A stretch of DNA of 64,000 nt from Tilletia caries (GCA_032718865.1 JALUTQ010000027.1:1054001-1118000); one strand, 5' to 3'. Numbered from the stretch's first letter, positions 9,999 to 21,938 are shown. Translations and numbers: made by a program. The notes: generated from the letters alone by a model not told the origin.

Positions 9999-11998
9999 AT
10001 GTCCGAAGGACAGGAAGGTTCCTCGGCCGACCAGGCCGCCATTGCGCGCGCCCTGGCGGCTGCTCAAATCCGCGCCCGACAAGCTGCTTCCGACGTCCAG
10101 CAACAGCAGCAGCAAGGCACCCTCCAAGCCTATGCGCAAGCTCGCGACAAGGACGTTGCTCACAGCGAAGCCATCCAAGCTCCCAGCTCCGGCACGTCCA
10201 CGAATCCAAACACCTCGATCTCGTCTACCACTGGTTCAACTCCAGCTGGTCCCAGCTCGGTCTCGATACTCCCAGCAACAGCTACAGTGAGTTTCTCTTG
10301 CCCAGTCTCGATTCCGGTCTCGATCCCCTTGACCTCGTCCCGCGATCTCGACTCTACCCTTGCTCTCGATCTCGTTCTCGAATAACTGACTCAAACTTGT
10401 CTCGGCTGCTTGCTTGTCTCTCATCTAGTCCTCGACTGCGGGCTCGACACCTGCCCAAGCTTCTGCGACGAAGAGGACTCGGCAAGCCTCCAAGACCGGT
10501 GATGCCACGAAGCAGCCGGCCCAGAAGCAAGCTCGGGTGGAGCCTCAAGCAGCTCGCACAGGTCCGACAGACACCCAGCAATCCTCAAGCGCAGCAAGCA
10601 CCTCTCAGTCGACCAGCACGCAAACCCGCTCGTCGACTCCTCCCCCGAATCCGTCCATCAAGGCTCACATTGACGCCTTTACACAGTTCTCGCCAAACAG
10701 CCGCTCCAACCTCATCGCCTCGGTGGCAAACATGGACAAGGTACCGGGGGATGACACCAGCATAGAGTCCGATCTCGAACAAAACCAACAACAGGGTGGT
10801 AACCCCCCAACTCTTGGCTCGTCTCGCGCCGAAGCTGGTGCGTCTTCGCAGCCCAGCGCTCACCCTCATTTTTCAGGAGCTTCGACGACAAGCCATGAGA
10901 GAGGCGCTCCTCCTCGCGTCCCATCATGCTCCCTCGCTGCCTCGCCTCTCCTCACAACCGCCGGTTATTCAACGACCAGTCGGATATTCAAAGTCGGCGA
11001 TACTCGACAACTTTATCCTGCTTCCGAGTCCGGCTGTTGTCACCAAGATGACTTCGTCGCAATTGGTGCTCCTCTGGCATTTTACGAAGGAGGGCACCGC
11101 GGCGGGCTTCACTAAGTACTCGTCCCAAACCGATACAAGCAAGCGACTGCTCGAGAACCTCGGTGCGGACATTCCTCTGGCCAAGGAACGTATGGACGAC
11201 GAGCAGCTCAACTATGAGCAGTTCTCGCGCGCCACCGAGTCACCGACAACCAGATCGACATCCTCAAAGATCTGGCAGAAGCCAAAGTCGACCCCATCAC
11301 TTCATGAGGAGGCTGACATATGGGAGCTGGGATACCTTCGCTGCGCCAAGGACGACAGGGCGAAGCGTCGATGTCCAATGATGGCCAAGTATGTGGCGCT
11401 CATGCGTCACAACTGGTACACAACTCCAGCGGGCGAGCGACGATTAGACCCCTCGAAGTGGCAAGATCCCATCTGGGAACACGTCATGATCCTCAAGGAG
11501 TCAGGCGCCTTCACCGAGCAGCCTTCGACGGTGATGCAGCACCAAGCCTCGTCCTCCTCGCATGCGCACTCGTCGACCTCCCACACGCAGCAGACCTCGA
11601 GCTCGAAGCAGAATCAGCCGCCTCGACAGCAGCAGCAGCCCTTTCCAGCCAGCTCCTCGGCAGAGACCCGCAGCCACCGAGGAGCGTCTGTATGCATCAT
11701 GTGTGGGAAGGGGGCCTCACCCGGCCACAACTTAATCTCCTGCCGGGCCACCCCGCCCGATCGATCGACTTGCTTCGCCTATCGGAACGATCTCGGCCAT
11801 CTCTTCCGGGCATCCGACCAAGCTTCGCTCCGCATGCGCTTCAACCGAGGCATATGCCCCCGTGCCGAGACAGGAGAGTCCTGCTGGGTACACGAATGCT
11901 CACTCTGCGGATCCCGAGCACATGGACCTCAGCAGTGCCAACTTGCTGCTCCAGCTCCGCCCCGACCTAGCGGGCAAGGGGCGACCCCTCAGCTCTGA
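9999..11998 (+). pseudogene. DIRS-type gag, intron-containing and frameshifted
   Basis: The frame opens MSEGQEGSSADQAAIARALA, followed by Gln/Ser-rich sequence. A GT-AG intron at 10287-10428 joins in phase to a long Ser/Thr/Gln-rich stretch. Around 10800-10960 the coding signal moves to another frame (from ...ASTTSHERGA to ...PVGYSKSAILDNFILLPSPA), which runs to TGA at 11998. The C-terminal third has paired Cys/His clusters: CIMCGKG...HNLISC, CPRAETGESCWVHECSLCGS, then HGPQQC. This resembles the zinc-bearing gag of fungal tyrosine-recombinase retroelements. The last part overlaps the next frame, as is usual in this class. Confidence 0.7.
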
Positions 11999-13585
11999 GG
12001 GCTTTGCGTCAGCCCTCCAACGGTACGGCCTGCTCGACGCTTTCCAAACCACAGTGGATGGCCTTCGAGATGGGTTCGACTTTGGCGTGCCTCGGATCAA
12101 CAAAACGATCACGCCGCCCAAGCATTCCTCGGCGCGAGATAATCGGCAAGCGTTGGACGACATTGCTGCAAAAGAGATGGAGAAAGGTCGATGGGCAGGA
12201 CCTTACTCGAAGAACGAAGTCGAAGCGATCCTAGGACCTTTCCAGTCCAGCCCACTCGGGCTCATCCCGAAGCCCAATGGGAAGGTCCGACTCATCCAGG
12301 ACTTCTCACACCCGAAGAAGGAGAAGGCGAGGCGCTCTCTCGGGTACAACAGCATCAATGCCTATATCGAATCGGACCAGTTCCTCACTGGTTGGGACTC
12401 AGTGACAGATGTCTTCAAGCTTCTAAACTCGCTTCCGACCACTGTCGAGGGAGCAACAATGGTTGCCTCTGAGGCCTTCCGCGGATGCCTGGCTCGGCTC
12501 TCTCAGCTTCCCGGTCTCGTCGTGTGTCTCGACAAAAACACATTCTACATCGACTTCTTCCTGGGCTTTGGTCTGGCATCGGCCACAGGCGTCTGGGGTC
12601 TCGTTGGTGACGCAACCAAGGCCATTCTCGAAGCTCGTCTCACTGGCCGAATCAGAATCCTCAAGTGGGTGGATGACTTCTTCACCATTCGCCTGGACCC
12701 AACGATTACGATCAACGACATCCTTGCTGCAACCAGAGAGCTGGGTTTCCCCTGGAATCCGGAGAAGACGGTCAACTTCAGGGCCGACCCGAAGTACATC
12801 GGATGGGTGTTCAACATCCCGGAGAGGAAGGCTTTCCTTCCCCGAGAGAAGGCAGAGAAGTACGTCGATAGAGCAATGCCTTTCGAGAAAGGGCTGCAAC
12901 AAGACAAGCACACAACGCAGAAGCTGCTGGGCTCCCTGCATCACGTTGCCTTTGTGGCTCGTGACCTCCGACCTCACCTCGGCTCGATTGCCTCCTTTTT
13001 CGCCAGCTGGCCAGAGGAGAAGCAGTACCAGAAGCGGTTTGTTCCTGTCGAGGTCCAGAAGGAAGCCGGGTTCTGGGTCAAGGCCCTGTCGATTGTCCCT
13101 TTCGTCCGATCATATGCTCTTCCTCCGAATCGATTCCCGGACACGGTCTGGGTCGACGCCTCCACCGAATGGGGCATCGGAGTCATTGTCGGCGAGGCTT
13201 GGGGGCTTGGAAGTGGCTTCCAGGATGGGAAACCGACGGACGAGGCATTGGCTGGGCGGAAGCCATAGCTCTCGAGTTCGGCTTGCTGGCGGCGAAGGCG
13301 TGTGGCGCCTCGAACTCGACAATCGATTTCAGGAGCGACAACCAGGGAGTCCTGTACTCCCACAAGAGGGGTCACAGCAGAGGAAAACAGATCAACACTG
13401 TCCTCAAGCGCGTTGTCGACATGGAGCGAGACGATCGACTACAGCTTGATATCAAGTACATCGAATCCAAGCTTAACCCTGCTGATGACCCATCGAGAGG
13501 CGTCTTCCCTTCTGGCCCTCGCCTGCCGACTTTCAAGATCCCCCCGCTCGTCTCTGCCTATGTCGTCCCGGCCGGGGACCTATAG
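11922..13585 (+). pseudogene. DIRS-type reverse transcriptase and RNase H
   Basis: An ATG at 11922 opens MDLSSANLLLQLRPDLAGKG. RT motifs follow in order: LIPKPNGKVRLIQDFSHPK, the palm region with FGLASATGVWG, and catalytic LKWVDDFF (DIRS-type VDD box) near 12660, then LGFPWNPEKT and KYIGWVF. RNase H follows: WVDASTEWGIGV (first Asp), then WAEAIALEFGL (Glu), FRSDNQGV (Asp) and NPADDPSRG. The frame shifts by one base between ...GSGFQDG and ...GRGIGWAEAIALE, around 13225-13245; the first frame ends at 13268 and the second at 13585. The element overlaps gag at its start and the recombinase at its end. Confidence 0.85.
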
Positions 13586-14507
13586 TTGGCTCCTGAAGGA
13601 GACCAGACGGGTAAACGAGTCGATTTCGAGCTCGAGTGTCGACGGCTTCGGGGGGAGCCACGATGTCGACCTGCTAATCCAATCGGGTTTTCCCACCCCG
13701 ACAGACTCGACGGCCTTCCCTGCCGACGAGGACATGACTGTCTTGTCGGCCTGGCACGACATCTGGGGCGTCGAATGGAAGCGCTTTCCACTCGTGGATC
13801 GCGCGCTCCAAGGTGTAGCCCGACTCGCTCCTGACAAACTCCCGCTTCGCCCCCCAGTCCGACGCTCCGATCTCGCGGCCGCTAGTTCCATGCTCGACAT
13901 CGACTCCAACCCTCTCGACGCTGCGGTTTGGGCCTGCGCTCTCGTCACCTTCTGGGCTGCGTGCAGACTAGGGGAAACGACCTGTCCATCTCAAAACTTC
14001 TTCAACCCGGCTCGACACGTTACTCGCTCAGCTGTCTCGGCTATCCGTCTCCTTCCCGACGACGCTCTGGCCTTATGTTTCCACCTGCCATGGACGAAAA
14101 CAACGAAGCGTGCTGGCATGACCAAGGTCCTTTCATCCCAACCTGATCTGTTCGACCCGATCTCGGCTCTCCAACATCACCTATCGTTCAACACGACTCC
14201 CTCGACCGACAGCTCGATGACCTCCCTCTTCGCCTACCACGTCAAAGCCGGTCGGCGATGGAGACTAGTCCCGCTCTCGAAGGACTAGATTCTCGACGTC
14301 TTCGGCACCGCTCTCGCGCGAGCAGGACTACCTTCTCTCCCAGGTCACTCGTTCCGGATCGGCGCTGCAACCTTCTACTGGCACCACGGTGCCACGGTAG
14401 AGGAAATCAAGCTCCTCGGAGGGTGGGACTCCGACTCCTTCAAGATCTACTTTCGCGACCCAGTTCTCGGTCTTGCGCCTCTTCAACAGCGGCTCGGTGC
14501 TTCGTAA
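13560..14507 (+). pseudogene. DIRS-type tyrosine recombinase with in-frame stop
   Basis: An ATG at 13560 overlaps the end of the RT frame by 26 bp, and the reading frame continues to TAA at 14505-14507 (about 316 codons). The catalytic set of tyrosine recombinases is present: Arg in FWAACRLGETTC, HSFRIGAATF (HxxR), a GGW triplet in the third His/Trp position, and Tyr in SFKIYFRDP. A TAG at 14286-14288 splits the domain between PLSKD and ILDVFG, upstream of the HxxR motif, so this copy should be inactive unless read through. The family inserts circular cDNA by site-specific recombination. Confidence 0.85.
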
Positions 14508-16125
14508 TTCTTCCCTGTCGCTCGCTTTCACTTGCTCTTCCCTGATCCCTTAGCTCTCGCACTCGTACTCTTACTCGCACTCGCATTCTCGCAACCCTGA
14601 TCTCGATGTTCTCTCGTGGCTGTCCTGATGAAATCTGCAATCGCTGTCCTTCTGATCGTCAACTCTTGTCTTGTCTTCCGATTCATGTCTGTTCATTGAT
14701 CGTGCTCGTCGAAGTTAAGAAGAAACGTCGGCGTCCCGGCCTCGGCGCGTCCCTCTGCGAGTCCCGCTTCCTCCGAGCACGACGGGATGGCGGGCCGCCT
14801 TCGTTCAAACTCAGAGCCGGTCAGACCTGAGCCTGGGTCTTACAGACATGTGCATTACAATGCACGGATATTTAAAGGCACTCGATCGACTACACTCGAA
14901 GGTTCAGTAGGAAGTGAACGAAGTGAGATGCTCCAAAAACATTGTCTGACGACCCTTCCCGCGCGCGAAAGAAAGCTCTGGTCACGTGGTTGCTGGTGAG
15001 CAGCTCCAAGTCCACAGACCACCGAAATGTCTGAGTTTCACAGTCTCATAATTATCCGGCGAGATCTCAAAAAATTCACTGTGGCTTTCCCTCTGAATTG
15101 ATGGCCACGTTTGACATTAGGAACCCTTGATTCGCTGTATTGCTACCCGTATCATGAGGTGGTGAGGAGGTGGGAAGGGATGCTGGGTGAGTGTGATGGA
15201 TGGGAGCAGTGGAGGTGGGAGGAGAGGACGACGAGACGACGACCATGGTGCGTGCGTCTGCGTGGTGCCACGGACTGCGGGGAACTCGTTTGTTTGGGTT
15301 CGCGTCTCAGTCACGTGATCACTACCTAGTACCTCATATGGTACTGGAATGACCCCTGGTACTGTCCGGGAATCCTCCCAAAAATCATTCCAGAATGCTA
15401 CCGCTTTGAAGTGCTAGATGCTACCAGGTTCATCCCGTTTTAGTCTGTCCAGAACGATACCTGTACAATACACGAGTTTGACACTGGTATCATCCCGCCA
15501 GGTTGGCCGTGTACTTTCTTTTCTCCGTTCCTCTGTCCCATCACTTGTACGCTTAGAAGATAGGTAAAGTGTGTGAAACTATTGCGCATTTGAGGCTCTC
15601 GTATCTAACAACTTCACTTTATTTACGATTTGACGCTTTAACAGATGTCAGCCAGTCAGCTTTCAGACCCTCGACCCGAAAAAGTTGGTAGAGTTCGGGG
15701 AACCCTATGGCTTGCCATGTCACAATCCAGACACCGACAACATCAGCAACATCCACCAACATCTCTACACCAAGAACTCAAGATACAACATGCATTCCGA
15801 AACATCACTAACTCCTTCGACCCCGGTCTCCCATCCCTATTCTCCGCTTCTTACTTCCCTTCCCCTGCTCCCCTCTTGTCCTTTCCCTCTGTTCCCCTTC
15901 CCCGTCTCCGCTTCCGCTTTCCCACCTCTTCCCTCTCACAGACATCCAAACCCAACTCCGAGCCCTGAAGTCAATCCAACACCCATAACGGAGCAAGATC
16001 GACCACCATACCCGAACAGGATCCTCCGCCTACCAACTCCCCATTGATCACCATCGCCCGAGCCATACGGACAACAGCCCACTTTCGTTCCCCTCCTAGA
16101 TCCCACCTCAACATAACTACAAACC
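14508..16125. other. No gene recognised
   Basis: This covers the 3' part of the DIRS-type element followed by unassigned DNA. A proline/serine-rich open frame at 15645-15968 has C/T-rich composition and no recognisable domain. I do not call it. Confidence 0.35.
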
Positions 16126-16844
16126 TAAGGATGAGCCCGGAGCGCCCCGGAGTGCCCCGTACTCCCGGGCCCATACTCCGGGGCGCTCCGCTGACTTTCT
16201 GTGGTGCTCCGCGCTCCGTCTTTTTTCAGGTTACACCAGCATCTTACTCCGTACTCCGTCACGATAAGGAGCACCAGGGAAAACTTGCTCCGTGCTCCGT
16301 CAAATCATGAAGTGTTTCAGAAAGTCTACTCCGTACTCCGTAGCTACGGAGCCCGGATACTCCGGGGGAGCTCCGTACTCCGGGAGATGATCTCACAGAT
16401 CTCAAAATATGGTACGATTTCAGAAATGTGTATGCTCATGATCAAGCTTGTAGCAGCTGTGGTTAAGAGAACAGGCTAAGAGCGCTTGAAGAGTTGTTTT
16501 GGTCAGATTTAGACTGCGAGATGTGATTTCTAAAAATGAATTTTGAGAATTGACCCCAAAATACCCTCAAAATACTCATGTTTATGGGAAAATATTTTTC
16601 TTATGAGAAAAATGTGGAGGTCCCGGAGCGCCCCGGACTCCGGGGGTAACTCCGTACTCCGTCACATTTCGCAGGTATTTACTCCGTACTCCGGGGAATT
16701 TTTGCAACGCCCAGAGGTCAGCTCCGTACTCCGGGGAATTTCCTACAATGCTCCAAAGTCAGCTCCGTACTCCGGCCACGGTGAGGTAAACTCCCGATTC
16801 TCACTCCGTACTCCCGGCTCCCCCGGAGTGCGGCCCCGGATAAT
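16126..16844. mobile_element. TAAGGAT-type MITE, 3'-truncated copy
   Basis: It begins TAAGGATGAGCCCGGAG at 16126 and is dense in CTCCGTACTCCG repeats. It is the inverse complement of 20319-21077 over nearly its whole length, including the unique central block. It stops at ...GTGCGGCCCCGGATAA, where the other copy continues about 70 bp to its GCTCATCCTTA end. So the right terminus is missing, and no TSD can be expected. Confidence 0.85.
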
Positions 16845-17210
16845 AACCTCTACTCATTCCACAGCTCACTGTCGACCAGACAAGCCACGAGCGCCCATTC
16901 CACTTCCTCCCACCGGCCCGACACACCGCAAGGAACCTCCACTCGGCAGAGCTTCCACACTACGGCTTGGGAGTTGGGAAGCGCGAACGGAAGAGCCTTG
17001 CCGGACTGAGTCAGTGAGGGACGAGAGTCCCGAATTTTACCCATCTCATTTTACCCACGCCGGGGTAAGCAGTGGGTAAATTTACCTGGGGAGCTCTGCT
17101 ATCAATACTTTTACCCCTTTTACCCATCAAAAACCTTTAAATTAACTCATGAGCGGTTTTACCCATGTGGGTAAATCCCGACCCGGATGGGTAAAAGTTG
17201 AGGTCTCAGA

Positions 17211-17899
17211 CAGCGTTGAACATACTATTGGAGTATGGAGTATTCCTATATACTATAGTATATATACTATAGTATATATACTATTTGCAAAAACATACTA
17301 TATACTATCGGGTCCCGAGAGAATTTCTTGGAAAACATACTATATACTATTTCAAAATCTGGCGGAGGTTATAGTATACTATAGTACCAATTTTAGTCCG
17401 AGACCCCAGCACGTCGTCTCAAAGTACTATAGCATACCTATAGTATATTATACTCTCTGAAAATTATACTATACTCCTACGATAGTATAAATTAGCACCA
17501 TAGTATACATATGCTCATCAGTATACTATACTACCTGCCAATTATACTATACTTCTGCGATAGTATATGGTAGCACTATAGTATGCATATACTATTACTA
17601 TAGCACTAGTATAGCACTACTATAGTATATTGTCTTTGCCTGGATTGCGTTTGAGAAGGAAGTATTTAAGTATTATACTACTACTATAGTATGATGGAAA
17701 ATTTGCGCATACTAGTAGTAATATCATAATACTATAGTACTACCCCTTTTTGGCCTTGGAGTATAGTAGTATTATAGGAAATACTACCATACTATCCTAT
17801 CCTATATACTACCTTCGCCCTCCCGACGACCAAAGGTAGTATGGAGTATACTACCCGAGCCCCTGAAAACAGTATACTATAGTATAATGTTCAACACTG
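17211..17899. mobile_element. hAT-type MITE rich in TATACTATAG, TSD GTCTCAGA
   Basis: The termini CAGCGTTGAACAT and ATGTTCAACACTG are inverted. Flanking 8-bp duplications GTCTCAGA are perfect at 17203-17210 and 17900-17907. The 689-bp interior is almost entirely ATAGTA/TACTAT-based, AT-rich and without coding potential. It lies between the subterminal repeats and the transposase gene of the MULE, i.e. probably in its promoter region. Confidence 0.88.
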
Positions 17900-18152
17900 G
17901 TCTCAGATGAGATGAAAGAAATTTACCCATCTCGGCTAAGTTTTACCCACGCCCGATCTAACGGGGTAACAGGTCACGTGGACACAACGCGTCGCGAAGT
18001 GTTGGACGCACGGACCTTGTTTTGACCTTCTGCTTCGCAAGCTGAAAATACATGCTCCCGACCACCATCCGCTCCCCCATCCCTTCTCTGCTCCTTCCCA
18101 CATCTTCACAAACCTCAACCACCCCCTGCTCTCTTGCCCAAAAGCTTTCAAT

Positions 18153-20310
18153 ATGTCTTCCAAGACCTTTTTTGCCCATTCCCGCTCTCCCTCTTCCAGC
18201 CCCGACCTCACTGAGTCGGAGAAGAGTCTCGGCTCTGCTTTCCTTTCCGGTCGCCGCGGAAGGAACCCCTACGTTGAGGACGAGGAGGAAGAGGAAGATG
18301 GCCCCCCTTCCGCCAAAGATGGCGAGACGGGGAGTCCTCCCGAGCGAGTCACGCGCGAGGGTTCCGATTCCCAGGTTCGGGCCTATTCCGGCGTCAAGGC
18401 CGAACCTGACAATGTTGAGTGTATCGTTCCCTTTCCCGATGGCGATATTGAGAAGGTGATCACTGACATCAAGACTTGTCCTGACTGGTTCTATCACGCA
18501 GACTGGTGCTGGCGCAATCATGAGGTTGCCAGCGTCGAGGACGACGACCACGGTGCAGGTAAGCGCACTGTGATGTGGTGCCGTGGCGTCGTGGAATGTC
18601 AGGTTTGTAATTGCACTCAGAGGGCCCCCACATCCAAGAAGGGGGCTGTGGTACAGGCCTGGTTGGCCAAAGGTTGCCCGCACAAGGACTGCACTGGTTC
18701 TCTTGCTCTGGTGAAGTGTGGTGCTTCGCTGACTCTTATCCAATTTGAGTCTGACACAGGAATTTATCAGCACAGGGGGCGCCATGAGCATGAAATCCCC
18801 CCTTGTAACAAGCCCAGACCTTGCAAACTGGTGAGAATCTCTCGTTTGAATGATATGTGATGTCTCCAGTGCACAGTGCTTCGTTGATGTTGCGTCATCT
18901 GACTCTGTTTTCTTTCTGTCTGTTTTGCTTTCTCGTGTCTGGTGTCACGTGTGTCAGGCTCAACTCGAGAAGATCGTTGTCGAAAAGCCCGAGGTCAAGG
19001 CGAAAGGTCTCTCTCTTGGCCGCGCCAAAGGCCCCCACAAGACGACCATCAAGATCAAGGCCGCCCGAAACATTGATGATGCCCTCATCAATCTCGGGCG
19101 GCTGAGTTACTACCGCCTCAAGTTCTTGAAGGAGAATGGTATCCAGCCCGCGGATGGATCCCGAGATGCTAACTTCCTCTTGTTTCTGCAGATGCAGACT
19201 ACTGACCAGACTGACAGAACCGACTTTGACCCTTCTCTGACGCCAAGTCCTGTGGCCATACGCCATGCTCAGTTCCTGCATGACCAGTTTGCTGTGGTGG
19301 TTCAAACTGATTGGCAGGCATCTCTCTTCACACAGCGGGATAAAGTAGCTGGTGCGCAAGCGCGTGATGGCTGCGAGGGTATTCTCACTGACGTTACCTT
19401 CAAAGTCTTTGAGAACTACTACTTATGCACCTCTAGTGTCTTATCCCATGTGCTGGGAAGATGGGTTCCGATTCTATGGACTGTCTTGCGCAATCAGCGG
19501 GAGAGTGACTTTGCTGATCACCTCTTCCATCTCTTTCAGTCCCTTCAAAAGCAGGGCTTCGAAAGGGAGGAGATTGAGCGGCTGATGAGCGGCACGGTGG
19601 ACTTCTCTCAGGCGCAGCGTGCTGGTTTTATTACAGCATATGTGCGCTGGAGGTCTGAGCTTGGAGCTATGGGAAGCTTGACTAGCGAGACAGCGAGGGC
19701 TGCGGAGCGAGAGGGGTATGCCCTAAGTGGCACTGCGTTGCTGAAAGGTTGTCTTTTTGTGCTGGTACCACGTGATGACCACCACGTGGCCAGTATCTTA
19801 TCTTATCCTTTCCCTTTCTCCTCCACTTTCCTCTCTTCTTTCTCTCGGCCGAGACCTTTCTCTTCTTCCTGTCACCTTCGCATCACGCCTCTCACTGTAC
19901 TTAGCTCTCGACATCGATTCACTTACTCTTGCCTTTGCCTTGCTGGTAGTCTCTCCATAGAGCTATCCAGTACACTTTTTCACTTCCGTCAGTCTGTGCA
20001 GCGCGTCAAGAACAACGGGAACTTCGTGCCGAAGGCGAAGCAGGATAATTTCGAGCGGCTGATTGCGGGGTTGCTCAAGGCCAAGACCAAGGACCCCATC
20101 ACTGACTGTGCCGCACAGTTGTTCGATGAGTTTCCAGACTGCTACGATTGGTTGTCATGGTGGCTGGCGTGCGACACGGCGGCCATGCTCTTTCCAGGGT
20201 CTAAGTACAATGCCGCTCTCGAAGTGGAAGAGTATGGCGTCGAGCATTTCTGCTCTGGAGAACTTACACTCCATCTACTACCTGTGCTGGAGGACTGACA
20301 TGGATCTTAT
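18153..20310 (+). pseudogene. GCM-like zinc region plus MULE transposase (5' part of split gene)
   Basis: Exon 1 (18153-18830) opens MSSKTFFAHSRSPSSSPDLT, is acidic, then has a Cys/His-rich block (DWFYHADWCW...WCRGVVECQVCNC...GCPHKDCTG...H) resembling the GCM/FLYWCH DNA-binding fold. An intron at 18831-18957 (GTGAGA...GTGTCAG) joins in phase 0 to exon 2. That exon carries the MULE-type DDE core: ILTDVTFKVFENYYLCTSSV (first Asp), LGRWVPILWTVL, then GTVDFSQAQRAGFITAYVRW (second Asp) and a Trp-rich WLSWWLACDTAAMLFPG. A solo LTR sits in frame at 19758-19974. After ...AALEVEEYG the coding signal moves one frame (SALENLHSIYYL) and is then cut by the MITE at 20319. Two short stretches, 21086-21163 and 21947-22017, continue the protein up to a conserved-looking NDGRAPD motif. 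Probably inactive. Confidence 0.8.
19758..19974 (+). mobile_element. Solo LTR (TGTGCTGG...CCAGTACA family), TSD CTTTT
   Basis: It starts TGTGCTGGTACCACGTG and ends CTATCCAGTACA (TG...CA), with CTTTT at 19753-19757 and 19975-19979. It resembles the LTRs at 40606-40861 and 42772-43731, including the paired CACGTG/CACGTGG near the start and TTTGTACTTAGCTC-like core. With the TSD it adds 222 bp (74 codons) and no stop to the MULE transposase frame. Confidence 0.85.
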
Positions 20311-20318
20311 CTCTGGCT

Positions 20319-21077
20319 TAAGGATGAGCACGGAGTAAGCCCCGGAGCGGCTTTTCCGGAGCGCCCCGGTTATCCGGGGCCGCACTCCGAGGGAGCCGGG
20401 AGAACGAAGTGAGAATCGAGAGGTTACCTCACCGTTGCCGGAGTACGGAGCTGGCATTTGAGCATCGCAGGAAATCTCCGGAGCACGGAGCTGACCTCTG
20501 GGCGTTGCAAAAATTCCCCGGAGTACGGAGTAAATACCTGCGAAATGTGACGGAGTACGGAGTCACCCCCGGAGTCCGGGGCGCTCCGGGGCCTCCACAT
20601 TTTTCTCATAAGGAAGGTATTTTGCTATAAACATGGGTATTTTGGGAGTCAATTTTCAAAATTCATTTTTAGAAATCTCATCTCGCAGTCTAAATCTGAC
20701 CAAAACAACTCTTCAAGCGCTCTTAGCCTGTTCTCTTAACCACAGCTGCTACAAGCTTGATCATGAGCATACACATTTCTGAAATCGTACCATATTTTGA
20801 GATCTGTGAGATCATCTCCCGGAGTACGGAGCTCCCCCGGAGTATCCGGGCTCCGTAGCTACGGAGTACGGAGTAAACTTTCTGAGACACTTCATAATCT
20901 GACGGAGCACGGAGTAAGTTTTCTCTGGTGCTCCTTATCTTGACGAAGTACGGAGTAAGATGTTAGTGTGGCTCTGAAAAGAGCCGGAGCACGGAGCACC
21001 ACAGAAAGTCAGCGGAGCGCCCCGGAGTATGGGCCCCGGAGTACGGAGCACTCCGGGGCGCTCCGGGCTCATCCTTA
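20319..21077. mobile_element. TAAGGAT-type MITE, full length, TSD CTCTGGCT
   Basis: The inverted ends are TAAGGATGAGC and GCTCATCCTTA; the perfect 8-bp duplication CTCTGGCT lies at 20311-20318 and 21078-21085. The 759-bp body has arrays of CGGAGTACGGAGT at both sides and an AT-richer centre (about 20600-20810). It is non-coding and interrupts the MULE coding region. It is inverted relative to the copy at 16126. Confidence 0.93.
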
Positions 21078-21171
21078 CTCTGGCTTACAGTGCTTGCAGG
21101 AACTTGCGGAATTTTTACAGGCCGAGCACGCTGCTGAAGGGGAGGGCAGGGCCACTCGGTATGGTAAGAGC

Positions 21172-21938
21172 TAAGGATGGGCCCCTACTTCGGCTGACTC
21201 CGGCTGATTTTGAGATGCTTTTTCGCGCTCCGTGCTCCGCTCCTTTTTAGGCAGTCACCCCAACTCCACTCCGCACTCCGCAAAAATTTCCCCATCTCAT
21301 TGCGCCAGCTCCGTACTCCGGCTAAATTTAGTAAAATTTCAAAGTCTCCTCCGTACTCCGGGGTGACGGAGCGCGACTACTCCCCCGAAACTCCGTACTC
21401 CGGGGAAAGTTCGCAGAGGTCCTACAAAACTTGAGAAATATGGACCCTTACGTTGATTGCCGCCCTTCCATCCACGTGTTTGTTCAACAGAATCATCGTT
21501 GGCGGTCGTAGAGCTCAACAACACACAATATGAACCCCAAATAAAAAATCAGAAAAAGATTTTTGCCCAATGTTTGAAAAACAGAGCAAAATATACCCAT
21601 TTCTGACTGAAATTTTCAAAATTGCGACCTGATTTTGAAAAAGTCAAAGCCCCGGAGCGCCCCGGACTTTCGGGGAAACTCCGCACTCCCGAAACTCCGC
21701 ACTCCGTCTGGCATGAGCTAGTCACTCCGTACTCCGGGGTAAAATTAGCGCCAGGCCTTGCCGTAATCCGTACTCCGGGGACATGACAGGCTTGCGCTCC
21801 GTACTCCTGCAGAATCCAATCAGCGGGAGTAAATCCTCGAAAATGCACTCCGTACTCCGTACTCCCCCGTAGTGAGGCCCCGACTAGTCGGGGAACTCCG
21901 GTAAACCCACTCCGGGGCTTACTCCGCGCCCATCCTTA
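21172..21938. mobile_element. TAAGGAT-type MITE, full length, TSD GTAAGAGC
   Basis: The ends are TAAGGATGGGC and GCGCCCATCCTTA; the perfect 8-bp duplication GTAAGAGC lies at 21164-21171 and 21939-21946. The 767-bp interior shares the CTCCGTACTCCGG repeats but has a different centre from the copy only 95 bp to its left, so these are two subfamilies. It also interrupts the MULE coding region. Confidence 0.93.

Larger units (their letters stand above)
9610..15510 (+). mobile_element. DIRS/Ngaro-type tyrosine-recombinase retroelement (approximate limits)
   Basis: Three adjacent plus-strand frames encode gag with Cys-rich zinc motifs, RT plus RNase H, and a tyrosine recombinase, the defining set of DIRS/Ngaro elements. 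Such elements use split direct or inverted repeats instead of LTRs. Both flanks share the 12-mer TGTCCGGGAATC (9631-9642 and 15363-15374) in the same orientation, plus GGTACTGTC motifs. This suggests split direct repeats, but exact termini are unresolved. Frame breaks and an in-frame stop indicate an inactive copy. Confidence 0.75.

Noticed and set aside
15645..15968. 107-codon plus-strand frame MSASQLSDPRPEKV...
   Set aside because: C/T-rich composition, no domain and no supporting splice sites.
16126..21077. The inverted MITE copies at 16126 and 20319 as terminal repeats of one large element
   Set aside because: The copy at 20319 has its own perfect TSD and full ends, and the true MULE ends with an 11-bp TSD lie at 17023 and 26249, so the inverted pair is coincidental.
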